From Mesostigma viride (taxonomy: Eukaryota > Streptophyta > Mesostigmatophyceae > Mesostigmatales > Mesostigmataceae): a stretch of DNA of 64,000 nt. Location of the stretch: assembly GCA_009746045.1 (NCBI GenBank), contig RPFO01000154.1:7181693-7245692 (forward strand), read 5' to 3'. The number at the start of each line of letters is the position of its first letter. Position 1 is the first letter of the stretch. The position numbers and the translations under genes are program-made. Positions 30,105-42,031 of the stretch are shown piece after piece. The notes beneath the pieces were generated by a model that saw only the letters and a program-made list of their open reading frames with translations, was not told the DNA's origin and did no database searches.

Positions 30105-31572
30105 TAATTAATTAATTAATAGACACGTGACTGCGTCATGCATTAATTAATTAATTAATAGACACGTGACTGCGTCACGTGAGCATAAGTCCTCAGTGGG
30201 AGGGGAACATGGGATGGAATGGATGGTGGAAGCTATCTAGGTCCTACAGGGTCAGCTCACTTCCTTAGTGATTTCGGCACCTCAATTAGTGACAAAATTC
30301 GGTTCATTAGTACGGTTTACCCGAGAAATCTGATCGGATACTGATTAGTGACAAATCGTACCCGACCAAATTCGATCCGAAAGCACTAACGACGCGAATA
30401 ATTAGTACATGCAACTCACTTCATTAGTATGATGGCGAGGTCGTCAGCTCGTGGAGCTATGGAGACGGCATTTCCCATTCTTGCTGCGAAAACAATCGTT
30501 TCAGAAAGAAATCTGTGAAAAATCTCGTGCTTATGTGTATAATTGCTACATTTCTCAGTCTTCATCGCTCCACGCTGAGGTTGGAGTCATGCATATAGCG
30601 ACCGATTGCGATGATCAAAGAATGAAAAACTGGGCTATCCGGAATCGTGTGAATCGTGTGCCTACAGCTGCCTACGTGACGCGATCACTTCAAAAAGGCG
30701 TCGAATGCGGGATACATCCATGGGCTCCATCGTACAGCATTTTTGGGGCGGACCGAGGTAGCTGCCGGTGGGAATGCCGTGAGAATACTGCGGAAACGTG
30801 CGTAAGTGAAAACTGGATACTGCTTGACCTCCGGAGCATCTGGTGAGCCGCAGTTCTGGTTTAGGGTGATAGGGTGGTTGAAAATGGAGGTCTAGTCAGG
30901 GTTTGTTATTGTTTGTTGCGTTTCTTGCTGGAATTTTATTTTCCGGTGCTGTCGGTGGCCGCTGAAGAAATTCTTTGCGGGACCTAGGATGTGTGCTGTC
31001 CTTCCGTCTGGCACCGCTGCCGTGGATTCGACGGCCGCAAACACCTGCATTGATAAATTGCCGCACCTGATTGCGTCAATGTTATGGATGCTCAGGGTAT
31101 TATGGCGCCTTGAGTGTCATGTTGTCCATACGTCTTGCATATGGCATTCATCTATGTAACTTTTTGCCTCTTGCTGTTGGTTGCTTAGCTTTTATGCGCT
31201 TTATATCATTTCCTTGGTGGGATTAGCCTGTGGAAGGCGGCCTCCCTCCTACATCCTGTGTCGGCAGACATACTGACAGGCAGGATGAAGTGCAGGCAGA
31301 GGGGCAGGCGAACAGTTTATATTTGCACACATGCTTGCCGCTGGTACGCTAGTTTGCGTGTATCTTTGCATGGTCATGTTTTGGCAGGCCTGGACAGAAT
31401 TGTTCAAATTTGGTCGCATGCGTGCATGCACGCATGCATGAATGGGTTTACGCATGTTGCCAGCCACATAGGTAGGCACGTGGGAACGCTCGCAAGCTGA
31501 CGACACTACCAGGTCAGGCTGGTCTGGACCTGGAAGACACACAGGAGGCAGGCAGCCTTGGATGGTGTGGTG

Positions 31573-32088
31573 GGGAGGGAGGGAGGGAGAAAGGGAGGGA
31601 GGGAGGGAGGGAGGGAGGGAGGGAGGGAGGGAGGGAGGGAGGGAGGGAGGGAGGGAGGGAGGGAGGAGGGAGGGAGGGAGGGAGGGAGGGAGGGAGGGAG
31701 GGAGGGAGGGAGGGAGGGAGGGAGGGAGGGAGGAGGGAGGGAGGGAGGGAGGGAGGGAGGGAGGGAGGGAGGGAGGGAGGGAGGGAGGAGGGAGGGAGGG
31801 AGGGAGGGAGGGAGGGAGGAGGGAGGGAGGGAGGGAGGGAGGGAGGGAGGGAGGGAGGGAGGGAGGGAGGGAGGGAGGGAGGGAGGGAGGGAGGGAGGGA
31901 GGGGGGGAGGGAGGGAGGGAGGGAGGGAGGGAGGGAGGGAGGGAGGGAGGGAGGGAGGGAGGGAGGGAGGGAGGGAGGGAGGGAGGGAGGGAGGGAGGGA
32001 GGGAGGGAGGGAGGGAGGGAGGGAGGGAGGGAGGGAGGGAGGGAGGGAGGGAGGGAGGGAGGGAGGGAGGGAGGGAGGAAGGGAGGGC
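31573..32088. repeat. (GGGA)n microsatellite, about 515 bp
   Basis: Almost pure GGGA repeats with sporadic GGA and GGGG units. The plus strand is G-rich and could form quadruplexes. Open frames of Gly-Arg or Pro-Ser repeats here are artefacts. Confidence 0.97.
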
Positions 32089-32091
32089 ATG

Positions 32092-32109
32092 ACTGCGTGC
32101 GTGCGTGGG

Positions 32110-32175
<66 letters not shown>

Positions 32176-32177
32176 GG

Positions 32178-32229
<52 letters not shown>

Positions 32230-32231
32230 TG
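32092..32231. repeat. (GTGC)n microsatellite
   Basis: GTGC repeats with two interruptions, immediately after the GGGA array. Confidence 0.95.
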
Positions 32232-32320
32232 TATGCCTGGGTGGGTGGGCACGTGTTCGGGTGGGTGTGGGTATAATACCTAATACCTAATGCACCAATT
32301 TGGTGCATTGTGTGTGGTTG

Positions 32321-32537
32321 TATGGGTGGGTGGGTGGGTGGGTGGGTGGGTGGGTGGGTGGGTGGGTGGGTGGGTGGGTGGGTGGGTGGGTGGGTGGGTG
32401 GGTGGGTGGGTGGGTGGGTGGGTGGGTGGGTGGGTGGGTGGGTGGGTGGGTGGGTGGGTGGGTGGGTGGGTGGGTGGGTGGGTGGGTGGGTGGGTGGGTG
32501 GGTGGGTGGGTGGGTGGGTGGGTGGGTGGGTGGGTGG
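32321..32537. repeat. (GGGT)n microsatellite
   Basis: More than 50 GGGT units without interruption. It is the third tetranucleotide array within one kilobase. Confidence 0.97.
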
Positions 32538-32702
32538 ATAAGGTGTGCTATTTATTATCACTAGCCAAACACCATTCCTGTTAACAAAATAAGGTGTGCT
32601 ATTTACTATCATTAGCCAAACACCATTCCTGCCAAACACCATTAGCCAAACACCATGCCAAACTACGTCAATTTTGAGGACCTAGGTATGGATCCCCACT
32701 TT
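32538..32702. repeat. short tandem repeat around CCAAACACCATTCCTG
   Basis: ATAAGGTGTGCTATTTATTATCACTAGCC-type sequence is repeated twice (from about 32536 and 32588), followed by shorter GCCAAACACCAT copies. Confidence 0.7.
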
Positions 32703-32711
32703 GGTACCATT

Positions 32712-32952
32712 AATTAATTAATTAATTAATTAGACTCGTGCTCCCGTTGGGGAGTCACGGAGCATTAACCCCGATGGATGGATGGATGGATTGTCTAGCG
32801 CGCTTCCCACATGTTTGCAAACGCGGGCGCTTCCCCACGGGAGGGGGTTCGTTGTCCTCTATGACCTGGGCCCACTTGGCCTTGTCCATCATCTTGTTCC
32901 AAATCACGGAGAGGCCTAGGCCCCCCATGTCCTCTACTAGCTGTTCTTTGAA
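32712..32952 (-). mobile_element. RTE-like LINE family B, 5'-truncated (241 bp)
   Basis: The insert is bracketed by GGTACCATT (32703-32711 and 32953-32961). On the minus strand it encodes EDMGGLGLSVIWNKMM and PPPVGKRPR, clearly related to PGLSVIWRQMV and PKPVGAPR of family A, then ends with a different hairpin (CGTGACTCCCCAACGGGAGCACG) and the same TTAA-type tail. It is a distinct but related LINE family. Confidence 0.8.
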
Positions 32953-33209
32953 GGTACCATTGAAGACACCTTCAAGCCCGTGGGCCGTGATTCATGTCAA
33001 ACACCATTCTGAAATCCGTTGGACGCATGACTACCGCCGGTTGATAAATAGCTACGTTTAATTTACTAATTGATTAACTAGGTAGGTAGATGGTTTTCTC
33101 CTTGACAAATCAATTAATACAAGTAATCTGGTTTTCTCTTTGATATACAAATAGTGGCAATGGTAACGGCACTGTGGCAATGGTAAATTAATTAATATAT
33201 GTATAAGGA

Positions 33210-33240
33210 CGCAGTCACGTGTCTATTAATTAATTAATTA
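33210..33240 (+). mobile_element. 31-bp LINE tail-only insertion (family A)
   Basis: ATGTATAAGGA (33199-33209) is duplicated at 33241-33251. Between the copies lies only CGCAGTCACGTGTCTA plus TTAA repeats, i.e. the last half-hairpin and tail of LINE family A. Confidence 0.82.
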
Positions 33241-33252
33241 ATGTATAAGGAT

Positions 33253-36040
33253 GCTGCCGTTGGGAAGACATTGAGCACAGTAAGCATCGTGCTTTGTATC
33301 CCTATCTTACGTCGTTACACAAAGAGAATAAGGGGCAGGGGGACGCCTTGTGTGGGAATGGATAACAATGTCACACTTTGATCATCACTGGGACAAATTA
33401 ATTAACTAATAAGTTGATTATCACGTAGACTAAGTCATGCGGGTACCAATAAAGGAACCTTCATTCATTGGGACATATATCAAGACATATAGTGGGTTGT
33501 CTCCTTGATATATTGGGCCATATATGTGTGTTACCTTGGTCTTAGCATGTGCAGCCCATGTCAATTAAATTGCTTGATTCCCTTACACAGCATAATACAA
33601 GGGGAGTGCACAACATTCGGCCATGCAGGCACCAGCTCATGCATTTTGTCTCCAGGGTGCGTAATTCTGAATGACGTATGTTGGTGAATAAGACATGCAC
33701 CTCCGTTTGAAAGTCAAATCCTTACAAACCCGTCAAGTCCTACATGAAGGACAGTCTCATGTTGAGGGGGGGGCGGGAGCGTAAGAGACCACCAAATGCG
33801 TGCAGGAGCTTGAAAAGGGGTTTTACGCGTACACGACCCAAGACTTGAGGTATTTATCCTTCGTCTGATCGACCAGGACTGTGATTTCCCCGTCATAAAA
33901 CCTGCACATGCAGTTGCACGGAGGTTTTAGCTAGTATTCAACCACACTAACACATCTTTATCCATCCAAGCCATGTGAAAACTGGCCAAACCACATGCTA
34001 CCATCCTCTGCACATATGGTACCTCCTATGTTAAAGGTTTGACGCCATTCTGACAAGAACCACCATTCCAAGACGGCCACCCACGAAGACGGTACAAGGA
34101 GGTTTTAGTAACCAATTAGCCACACTAGCACCTCCTTCATCAAAGACATCTGCAAACTGACCAAAGCACATATAGTTAGTTCTTGCATGCTGACAACAAC
34201 GCATGCTCAAGGTTGGGGGTCATTGTGACAAGAACTGCTCAGGTTGATGGGCTTCATATGTGACCACCTGACAAGGCGCTAAGGACCACTAAGTAAGCAG
34301 GTAAGCACAATGACACTTCATATGCCATCCAACATGCACCAAAACCATGCTGAATATCAAGGAGACACCAAAACCATGCTGAATATGTTTAGAAAGTACA
34401 ATGGGGTGGCCACGCACCTCATACGCCTTCACCACCCTCGAGCGTGGCCAGCCTTGTATCTATGTGCATAGCAATAATGATGGTAGCACTAACATGCCTA
34501 ACCAGCATTTTCTATGTTTCTCCCATGTTAGAGTGTAAGGTTGATGCCAACCAAGCACATCAACACTATAACACTTCCTAAACTGCCCTAACCGGCATGG
34601 GCAACAAGCAGGACTATGGAGGGCAAGGAACCAAGGTAGGATCATGGTATGCATAGCTTGCATGCAGCCAACCATGTCAACCATGGTTGGCTCAGCACAT
34701 CGTAGTCTTGTCACATCATCATAACAAGGGAAAGCTCAAATAAACTATTAGTGGCAGCTATCTGCATGGAGTCACACAAATGCAATATCTCCATATTATC
34801 ATCACCATAACACTTCCATCCCTGCACGATAAAATGCAACGAAACCATTGGCGGCCCTTCAGCGCATGAGCGCTGTGATGCCGCTGCGAAGAGAGGGTGC
34901 GTCACTCTCACACAACAAGAAGCGTCCATACACACAACATCCTTGCCAGAACACGTTTCATGAAATGCCTTAAACCTTCCCGAGAAGCTATAGGCTGCGA
35001 CTGAAGCGGCCCTGACCACAAAATCAACGAAAACAATCTAAAGCTGCCAGGTATTCGACAACACAACGGCAAGCCACGGCGAGCTAGCTGGCGGAAACTG
35101 CCCAAAAAGAACGCAAAAACCTTCGAACGATGAGCTCATAGAAGAAAGCACTGATAGCAGATAACATTCGCGACAAATCTGTACCTTGCCCTCGGAAATC
35201 CCTCGCCCAGGCGCGCAACAACAGGCGTTCTTCCATGGACAGGTCAGACACGCACTGTGCAGGCCTGAACAATTACTTACCGATAATGGCCAAAAATGTG
35301 GCAAAAATCACCCGCTCGGTTAAGAATTCGATGCTGCCGATATTAATGCCTGCTTCACGGTCAGAACAACCACCAAAACCACGATTTTACTGCCGCTATC
35401 ATGAATTCTATTTCATTCCGCGCGACCAAAAAATTCAGATTACCCCCCATGCCGATGGCATATAAAAACATCAGCGATATTGTAAACCAGCTGATTTCCG
35501 CCACAAACCAACATCATAAAATCATCGTCTTTAACATTCGAGTAAATATTGTGCATTTCGCTTGCCCTATTGTGGTAATTTCGCCTGAACGCAGTCGCCA
35601 TGGCCACTTCCGCTAGGGGTGCGCGCACCGTGCACCCACTTTGCAGAGTAGGGACGGCACCTCGGACGGCGAATTTTTCGGCGCCAAGAAATTCGGGCAT
35701 GTCCTGTCCCCTTAAAAGGACTCGCTCGCGGTGGCCATCGCTGCACGCAGCACGAAAGGACGCATGTAGGCTAGCGACGCTGGAGTTCGCTTCGTTAGTG
35801 CCAGAAATCGCTTCGTTAGTGCCAGAATCGCTTCTTTAGTGTGAATTCGCTTCATTAGTACAATGAATTCGGATCGTTAGTCTGACATCATTCAATGTGC
35901 TAATCATGCGAATCGTTAGTACGTTACTTCCACTATCAACGAAGTCGAAACGTTCCACTATCAACGAAATTCGGCAGATTAGTACGAGTATCCGATCGGA
36001 CCCGGGATCGCAATCTCGAATCGTTAGTGAAATCGAATCA
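33253..36040. other. interior of the TA-flanked element, no gene recognised
   Basis: This AT-rich region has no credible open frame. Around 35180-35700 the wording resembles the interior of the hAT element (CAGGCGCGCAA … GCAGGCCTGAAC, and GTCGCCATGGCCAC … GTGCGCGCAC), suggesting a shared or captured segment. Confidence 0.4.
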
Positions 36041-36879
36041 CTAATCTACCGAATTAGTGAAATCACTAAGGAAGTGAGCTGACCCTGTAGTTACAGGGGT
36101 GTGGGCACCGCGGCCCGAATCGCTATGAATACCATACGCGGTCACACGCGGAGCCCCCACAGGCTTGGGGGTGGTCTCCTTCATCACTACTTGCCATCTG
36201 TCCTTGCGCACCATCTGCCTCCATATTACAGACAAACCAGGAGGTTGCCCGGGGGTGAGCCCGTCACGTCTAGTGTAGCACATGTCCATGCCGAGTCTAT
36301 CACGAAAAGTCCACGGGTCAGTGGCGGCCCTGCCGCGCGCGGCCGGGGGCACGCCAGGTGAGGACATATCAGGTGAGGACCTATCCCCCAAGTATCACCC
36401 CTGCCCCTCCACCTTCCACACATGTGTCCACCGATCCTTCCCTTTACTCCACCAGTCTCCGCTGCTTACGGCACATGTCTCGGCTTATGCAACGCGGCAA
36501 CTTTCATGCATCCTATCTCGAAGCCTGCAGCTTGAAGAAGCTTACCAGCTTACACATTGCGGTCGGGTCGTGCTCCCCAGCTGATCTGCAAGTCCCCCGC
36601 TCCCATGCCACTAGTCTGCGAGGCCTTCTCTCACGTATCATTCGGCACCGCGTCAATGGGAATGCAGATGCACTGCGTCCGCGCCGTTTACTGATCTCAC
36701 CTTTCATTCATAATGCGATGGATGAGCTGTGTTTGCCACACATTCTGCATTTGCCGCAAGTGCAGGCTGCGATGCCGCTCGTCAGTGGTGCGCAACACTT
36801 TCGGCACTCCCATTGCCGCCTGGCATTACTCTCCCACCTTGGGACAAATGGTTTTCAGCAACGGGAAGGTCAGCCGCGA

Positions 36880-37628
36880 TGTCACGTCCGTGATCATTTA
36901 CGTCCGTGCACTCAAGAAGTTACGCGGTTGCCGTAATCGGAATCGTTACCAACGTTTGGTTGGTCCTGATTCAGTAGGCCGCAGGCTTTGTTCCTTGGGC
37001 CGGTGTGGAGCGCCGCGCCGGAAAGGCCTGAATTTCTAGAGTGACAGTCTTAGGTGACCTGACTTAGGTTTAGGCGCAAGACTTTGGGGCGCAAAGCCTT
37101 GGTGGCTTGCGCAATATTCCGGTGCGTGACATTTGGCAGTTACGAATCTGTTGTATTGTCCAGACGGAATGATGTTCAGTCCATTGGACAAAGCTAGATA
37201 CGCAGATCGAAGTGTGCGGTGTGCTGGCTCGCACGTGGCTGTCGAACAGACTTGCTATGCATTTTGCTGGCAGTCTAACTGCACGTCAGGCGGCTTGCTG
37301 GCAAATGCGACAGCGCATGGATGCCGGGATTTTTGGAGGTATTTAGGAGCACAGCAGCGGCCATGGTGGTCGTTGTTCGCTCGTTACTCTCCCTCACAAC
37401 TTGGTGTTGTCGTCAAGGGGTTTAATAGTGTCAATAGTGGAACAATCCGGAGCAGCCCCCGAGAGTGGTTGCAATGAGTAATTGTCATGAGATTGGTTGA
37501 CGGAAGTGATAACTGTTTGGTTTCGTCAAGATGATGTGTGTATTGTGGGCGAGACTCGGGAAGGAACCCGGTCGTCGTTGGCCAGTGAGCCATAGCTGGG
37601 GTGAGCGGGATAGGTATAGACAGGATAG
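36880..37628 (+). repeat. direct repeat of the Penelope-like element, copy 1
   Basis: Begins TGTCACGTCCGTGATC and matches 38329-39075 nearly base for base, including a 114-residue open frame (37133-37477) of unknown function with several Cys residues. The doubling is consistent with the tandem pLTR arrangement of Penelope-like elements. Confidence 0.9.
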
Positions 37629-38328
37629 GGGGCGCTAAAGGACACTGCCAGCCGTAAGCCAAGCGGAGCAGTGTGGCGTCACCCGAGGCCTGCTAGGTTA
37701 TCAAGAACCGCTTAGCCTTATTTGGACAGTGACGCACAAGTACGACATTATACGACTAGACAGCACTTGTATTCTTGTCGATGTCTTTTGAAATTAAATG
37801 TGAATGGTTTGGTTGCTTTCCAAATATATAAAGCATCATGGTTTTATTCTACACCTGGCTGGCTACGGAATTGCCTGTCATGAGGTCGGCGGCCAAGTAT
37901 GTCCGTGACCTGCATCTCGCAGGATTTTAACGAGCGAACAACCCTTGGCGGGTTCAGTTCGGACAGCCTGAGCCGGAGATATACCCAAGCTGCTTGCAGA
38001 ATCAAGCACTTGGAAGAGGATTAAGCTTATCCTTTGAAAAGCTATGAAGAGGATTAGGCTTATCCTTGAAAAAGCCATGAAGAGGATTATGCTTATCCTT
38101 GAAAAAGCACTGAAGAGGTTATTGCTTAGCCTATTTGAAAAGCATGTGTGGTCCTGTCGTGGGAATTTTTTTTCCCTATGTGATCCTCTTTTTGACTTTT
38201 TGGCTCTTCATTTTTTCGAGCTAAAAAGTGGGGGGGAATATAGTGGATCACACACAAGAGTACTCTACTGCTATGGATATGCCTTCCAAGTGATAGGCTA
38301 GGATATAATGGCACGCAAACGCGACAGC
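37629..38328 (+). repeat. Penelope-like leader, copy 1
   Basis: The block from GGGGCGCTAAAGGACACTGCC to the start of the ORF (ATGGCACGCAAACGCGACAGC) is matched by 51582-52142 plus 55347-55447. It contains four 33-bp repeats (about 37993-38128) of the type GAAGAGGATTATGCTTATCC. This copy ends seven codons into the ORF, where the next copy of the TGTCACG block starts. Confidence 0.85.
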
Positions 38329-39075
38329 TGTCACGTCCGTGATCATTTACGTCCGTGCACTCAAGAAGTTACGCGGTTGCCGTAATCGGAATCGTTACCA
38401 ACGTTTGGTTGGTCCTGATTCAGTAGGCCGCAGGCTTTGTTCCTTGGGCCGGTGTGGAGCGCCGCGCCGGAAAGGCCTGAATTTCTAGAGTGACAGTCTT
38501 AGGTGACCTGACTTAGGTTTAGGCGCAAGACTTTGGGGCGCAAAGCCTTGGTGGCTTGCGCAATATTCCGGTGCGTGACATTTGGCAGTTACGAATCTGT
38601 TGTATTGTCCAGACGGAATGATGTTCAGTCCATTGGACAAAGCTAGATACGCAGATCGAAGTGTGCGGTGTGCTGGCTCGCACGTGGCTGTCGAACAGAC
38701 TTGCTATGCATTTTGCTGGCAGTCTAACTGCACGTCAGGCGGCTTGCTGGCAAATGCGACAGCGCATGGATGCCGGGATTTTTGGAGGTATTTAGGAGCA
38801 CAGCAGCGGCCATGGTGGTCGTTGTTCGCTCGTTACTCTCCCTCACAACTTGGTGTTGTCGTCAAGGGGTTTAATAGTGTCAATAGTGGAACAATCCGGA
38901 GCAGCCCCCGAGAGTGGTTGCAATGAGTAATTGTCATGAGATTGGTTGACGGAAGTGATAACTGTTTGGTTTCGTCAAGATGATGTGTGTATTGTGGGCG
39001 AGACTCGGGAAGGAACCCGGTCGTCGTTGGCCAGTGAGCCATAGCTGGGGTGAGCGGGATAGGTAGACAGGATAG
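38329..39075 (+). repeat. direct repeat of the Penelope-like element, copy 2
   Basis: Second copy of 36880-37628. It is interrupted at 39075/39076 by an insertion with ATAG duplication, and continues at 51582. Confidence 0.9.
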
Positions 39076-40582
39076 TGTCCATGTTACCAAGAAAAGTCCT
39101 TATTTTAGGACCAGTTTGAATTAAAAAATATATGTGCAAACATCAAATTTCGACCCTGGCATTTTTACCACTGACACATAACACACTTTTTGAATTTTGG
39201 ACAAAAACCTGGGTTCAAATAATTACATTTAGTGCCTGAATGGACCCTGGCCCATGGCAGGCCTCAAACCGCGACTTTGGTCAAAATGAGAATTTAGGAC
39301 CAATAGGACCAATTAGTGTCAACGCATGACCATGCTATCCACACGGTCCCTTGAGCATCTTACAAGCGCTAGGGGACCCTACGAGGCCTTGGGATGGCGG
39401 GGCAGCGTATAACAAGGCCATACCCTGCTGTGGCTGCCTCTATATATACGCGTGCTTAACGGTGTCACAGATGGTGCAGGTAATGCAATATACGGTTGCA
39501 TGGTTGCTGAGGTTGCCCGGCTTGAACATGGCCCACCCCTTGCGGTAAACTTTCTCTAAGCATATGCCAAACCTTCTTTGACATCACGGACATGCTGGCC
39601 ACCACCCAGCGATGAAAAAACATTGCATTTGCATTGCAACTAACACATGAATGCAGCCAAATCAAGTTACAGAACAACGTTGTGCTAACATGCAACGCTT
39701 TGTGAGTGAATTCAGGGTGCATGTAACGCGTAAACCATACTGTATATACTGTCTGAGAACACCCTGAACGACTGCAGGCCATAGGACCATGGTTTATAAC
39801 TAACACATGAGTAAAACTGCTCTTACGCATGTGTGTTTTAGCTGCAGCGGACGACGAAGATAGAGACGTAAAAAATTGTATGACGTAAACCAACTATGTG
39901 TGACAGTTATGTGCACAGAGAGCGTCCCCTCTTTTTAGGCATAGCTGGCTGACTCAAAACACCACGACAGCGTTGCCAGTTACACTCATGATCTAGGGCA
40001 CCCCGGCACGTACCTGCTACTTACGTCGCCTCATTCCAGATGGTTGCAAAAAAGTCGCTGAAATCCGCAGCGAGGTCAGCTTTCCGAGAGCTGAGCGCAC
40101 CACAGCTGGCCAACCGGTTCGAAAATGATATAAACCACGCTTGTGATGCGTTCTAGGTCCAAGAAATACCGAAAGTGAAGACCTATAAGGTGCGCTCGCT
40201 GCCCAGCCTGAACGTCCCTAAAACATGGTCGACAATGGAAATCGGGCAAGAATATCACAGCCCAGGCGCTCCCATGTCAAATACTCCGTTTCTAAACTCC
40301 AGACTATTATCAAAATCGTCCACAAAAATTTCCTGGCTTGATTCGCACCACCATTGCTAATACACTAACATGTTTGTGCCAAAATCGACCCTCCGCGAGC
40401 AGGCGATCTGCGACCCATTTGTGATGTGCCGCTGTGCTACAGCGCTACACATAAAAACTTGCGCAGAAAATTTCACAGCCTTTAAGCATAACTAACGACC
40501 TTTCGTTTTTGCTACTGGGCGCCCGAAATGATGAACGCACGTGAAAACGCCGGCCACGATTGTCAGGTCGCCATATCCACCT

Positions 40583-40724
40583 TGTCGCGTCTGCGTGCCA
40601 CAATCTCCGGCGCCACCATGGCGGCTGGCCACTCAGCTTAATTTGGTAAAACCCAAATGAGCTGAGCTGATGTGCCTGCCTTAACTGCATGCCCTGTGGG
40701 GTGGGCGAGGACCTGTCCCATGAT
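40583..40724 (-). repeat. gypsy repeat segment B2 (142 bp)
   Basis: Identical or nearly so to B1 at 41863-42004. It follows A2 directly in the element's direction and forms the outer 3' end (…GACGCGACA). Confidence 0.9.
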
Positions 40725-41860
40725 TAAAGAAAGGAGGGCTCTCAGCCGAGGACAAGGAACTGTCCCTCGTGCCTGATGACCACCTTATTGCCTCCCCTGC
40801 TATAGAATAATGCTTTCACAACACACACTTTGCACAGTCTGATGATGAAGCCGCACATGCGGAATTTATTGAGAAAGTTAATACAATTACAACACGTTGA
40901 TAGTCTCAATATCGATGCACTCCATGCTCACGAGCCCGCAGTTAGGCAGCGCTCCATGACATGCTACCGGCCTTGCTCCCAAGGAAAGGGAGAAACACGA
41001 AGGCCACTAACGAGAGACTCGAAGAGACTACACGCTGCGTGAGAGTCCTCTTCGACTATGAACCAAACCATTCGTCATGCCACACGCATGACACACGCCA
41101 CACTTGTCAGTCCAGCCAGGAATGCCAAAACTATCTTGCTGCCTGAACCATGCGAATAGAAACCGCATTCCAGTTGCCGTCCTGGCTTTCTACCACACAT
41201 GCCAACAAAAGCAGGAAGGCATCCCGACAAATCTAAATTGCTACCCTGTTGCCGATCTCATCTCCTAGAGGCTCCGGCATTTCTGTCCCTGGGAATGTCC
41301 GACATTGAGTCACGTCCAGCAAGGTCGAAGCATAATATCCTTCAGACAATCTGCACGCTCACACCTTGCGTGTGAGTGGCCCAGCAAACATTGCGTCTAA
41401 TCGTTCCTTTCTAGAAGAAATCCCTTTTTAGGGCTGCCAGCGATTTCGCATTCATTCCAGCGATCTGGCTCCGCACCGCAAATTGTCCTTTTCCATTTTC
41501 TGTCCAGTCCTCATAACGTTGACCCGCTATTCTACACCACAAAGACACCTGGCCTGTCAATAGCCTCGGCGCTGTTGAAGTCCAGCAGTCAGCTTCAGCT
41601 CCAGCTGTCCACTAACACGCGTATGATCCTCTCGACGCTGCACACTTGTGCTGCCGTCCGCTCAAGTCAGTGCTGCGCGCCCAGCTGTGCCTGGCCCGGC
41701 GCGCGTGCACGTACACTTTCGTCCGCTCTTATGCTGCAAGTGCTAGTGTCCCCCCCGGTCACTAGCCTTTGTCGAAAATGCGTAGAAGACAAATTCCTTG
41801 CGCACGTCACCGGTCTTGTGCATAGTGGGCGCCCGGATGACATAGCGCGCGTCCGTGACA
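40725..41860 (-). repeat. gypsy LTR body A2
   Basis: Matches A1 (50174-51310) with a handful of differences. Relative to the plus-strand copy at 54095-55343 it lacks about 115 bp near the GCATTATTCTATAGCAGG region. Frames inside are not genes. Confidence 0.92.
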
Positions 41861-41862
41861 GC

Positions 41863-42004
41863 TGTCGCGTCTGCGTGCCACAATCTCCGGCGCCACCATG
41901 GCGGCTGGCCACTCAGCTTAATTTGGTAAAACCCAAATGAGCTGAGCTGATGTGCCTGCCTTAACTGCATGCCCTGTGGGGTGGGCGAGGACCTGTCCCA
42001 TGAT
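41863..42004 (-). repeat. gypsy repeat segment B1 (142 bp)
   Basis: Lies between the polypurine tract after pol and A2, separated from A2 by the dinucleotide GC inside the palindrome GACAGCTGTC (41857-41866). Under normal LTR logic, B1 plus A2 would form the LTR. Confidence 0.85.
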
Positions 42005-42031
42005 TCCCCCCCTCGCTGGCGACCGGCCCCA

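Larger units (their letters stand above)
30247..36087. mobile_element. TA-flanked inverted-repeat DNA transposon (mariner-like?), non-autonomous
   Basis: The ends share a 29-bp perfect inverted repeat beginning CAGGGTCAGCTCACTTCC and ending GTGATTTC. The LINE sequence is restored (GGTCCTAGTTACAGGG) if the element and one TA (30245-30246 / 36088-36089) are removed, so the duplication is TA, as in Tc1/mariner-type elements. Both subterminal regions carry many ATTAGTG/CGTTAGT repeats. No transposase is seen; a 131-residue frame at 30451-30846 has no known motif. Most of the 5.8 kb is later material: microsatellites and two LINE tails. Confidence 0.7.

Noticed and set aside
31506-32308. Open frames of Gly-Arg-Glu or Pro-Ser-Leu repeats over 240 residues
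   Set aside because: Six-frame openness is a result of the tetranucleotide arrays; no start context or domain.
37133-37477. 114-residue Cys-containing open frame present twice (also 38582-38926)
   Set aside because: It lies within the repeated noncoding leader of the Penelope-like element, lacks an ATG at its start, and matches no known domain; duplication follows from the repeat.
40725-41860. Short genes inside the gypsy repeats (for example 40830-41042)
   Set aside because: They recur only because the repeat recurs, and show no domains.
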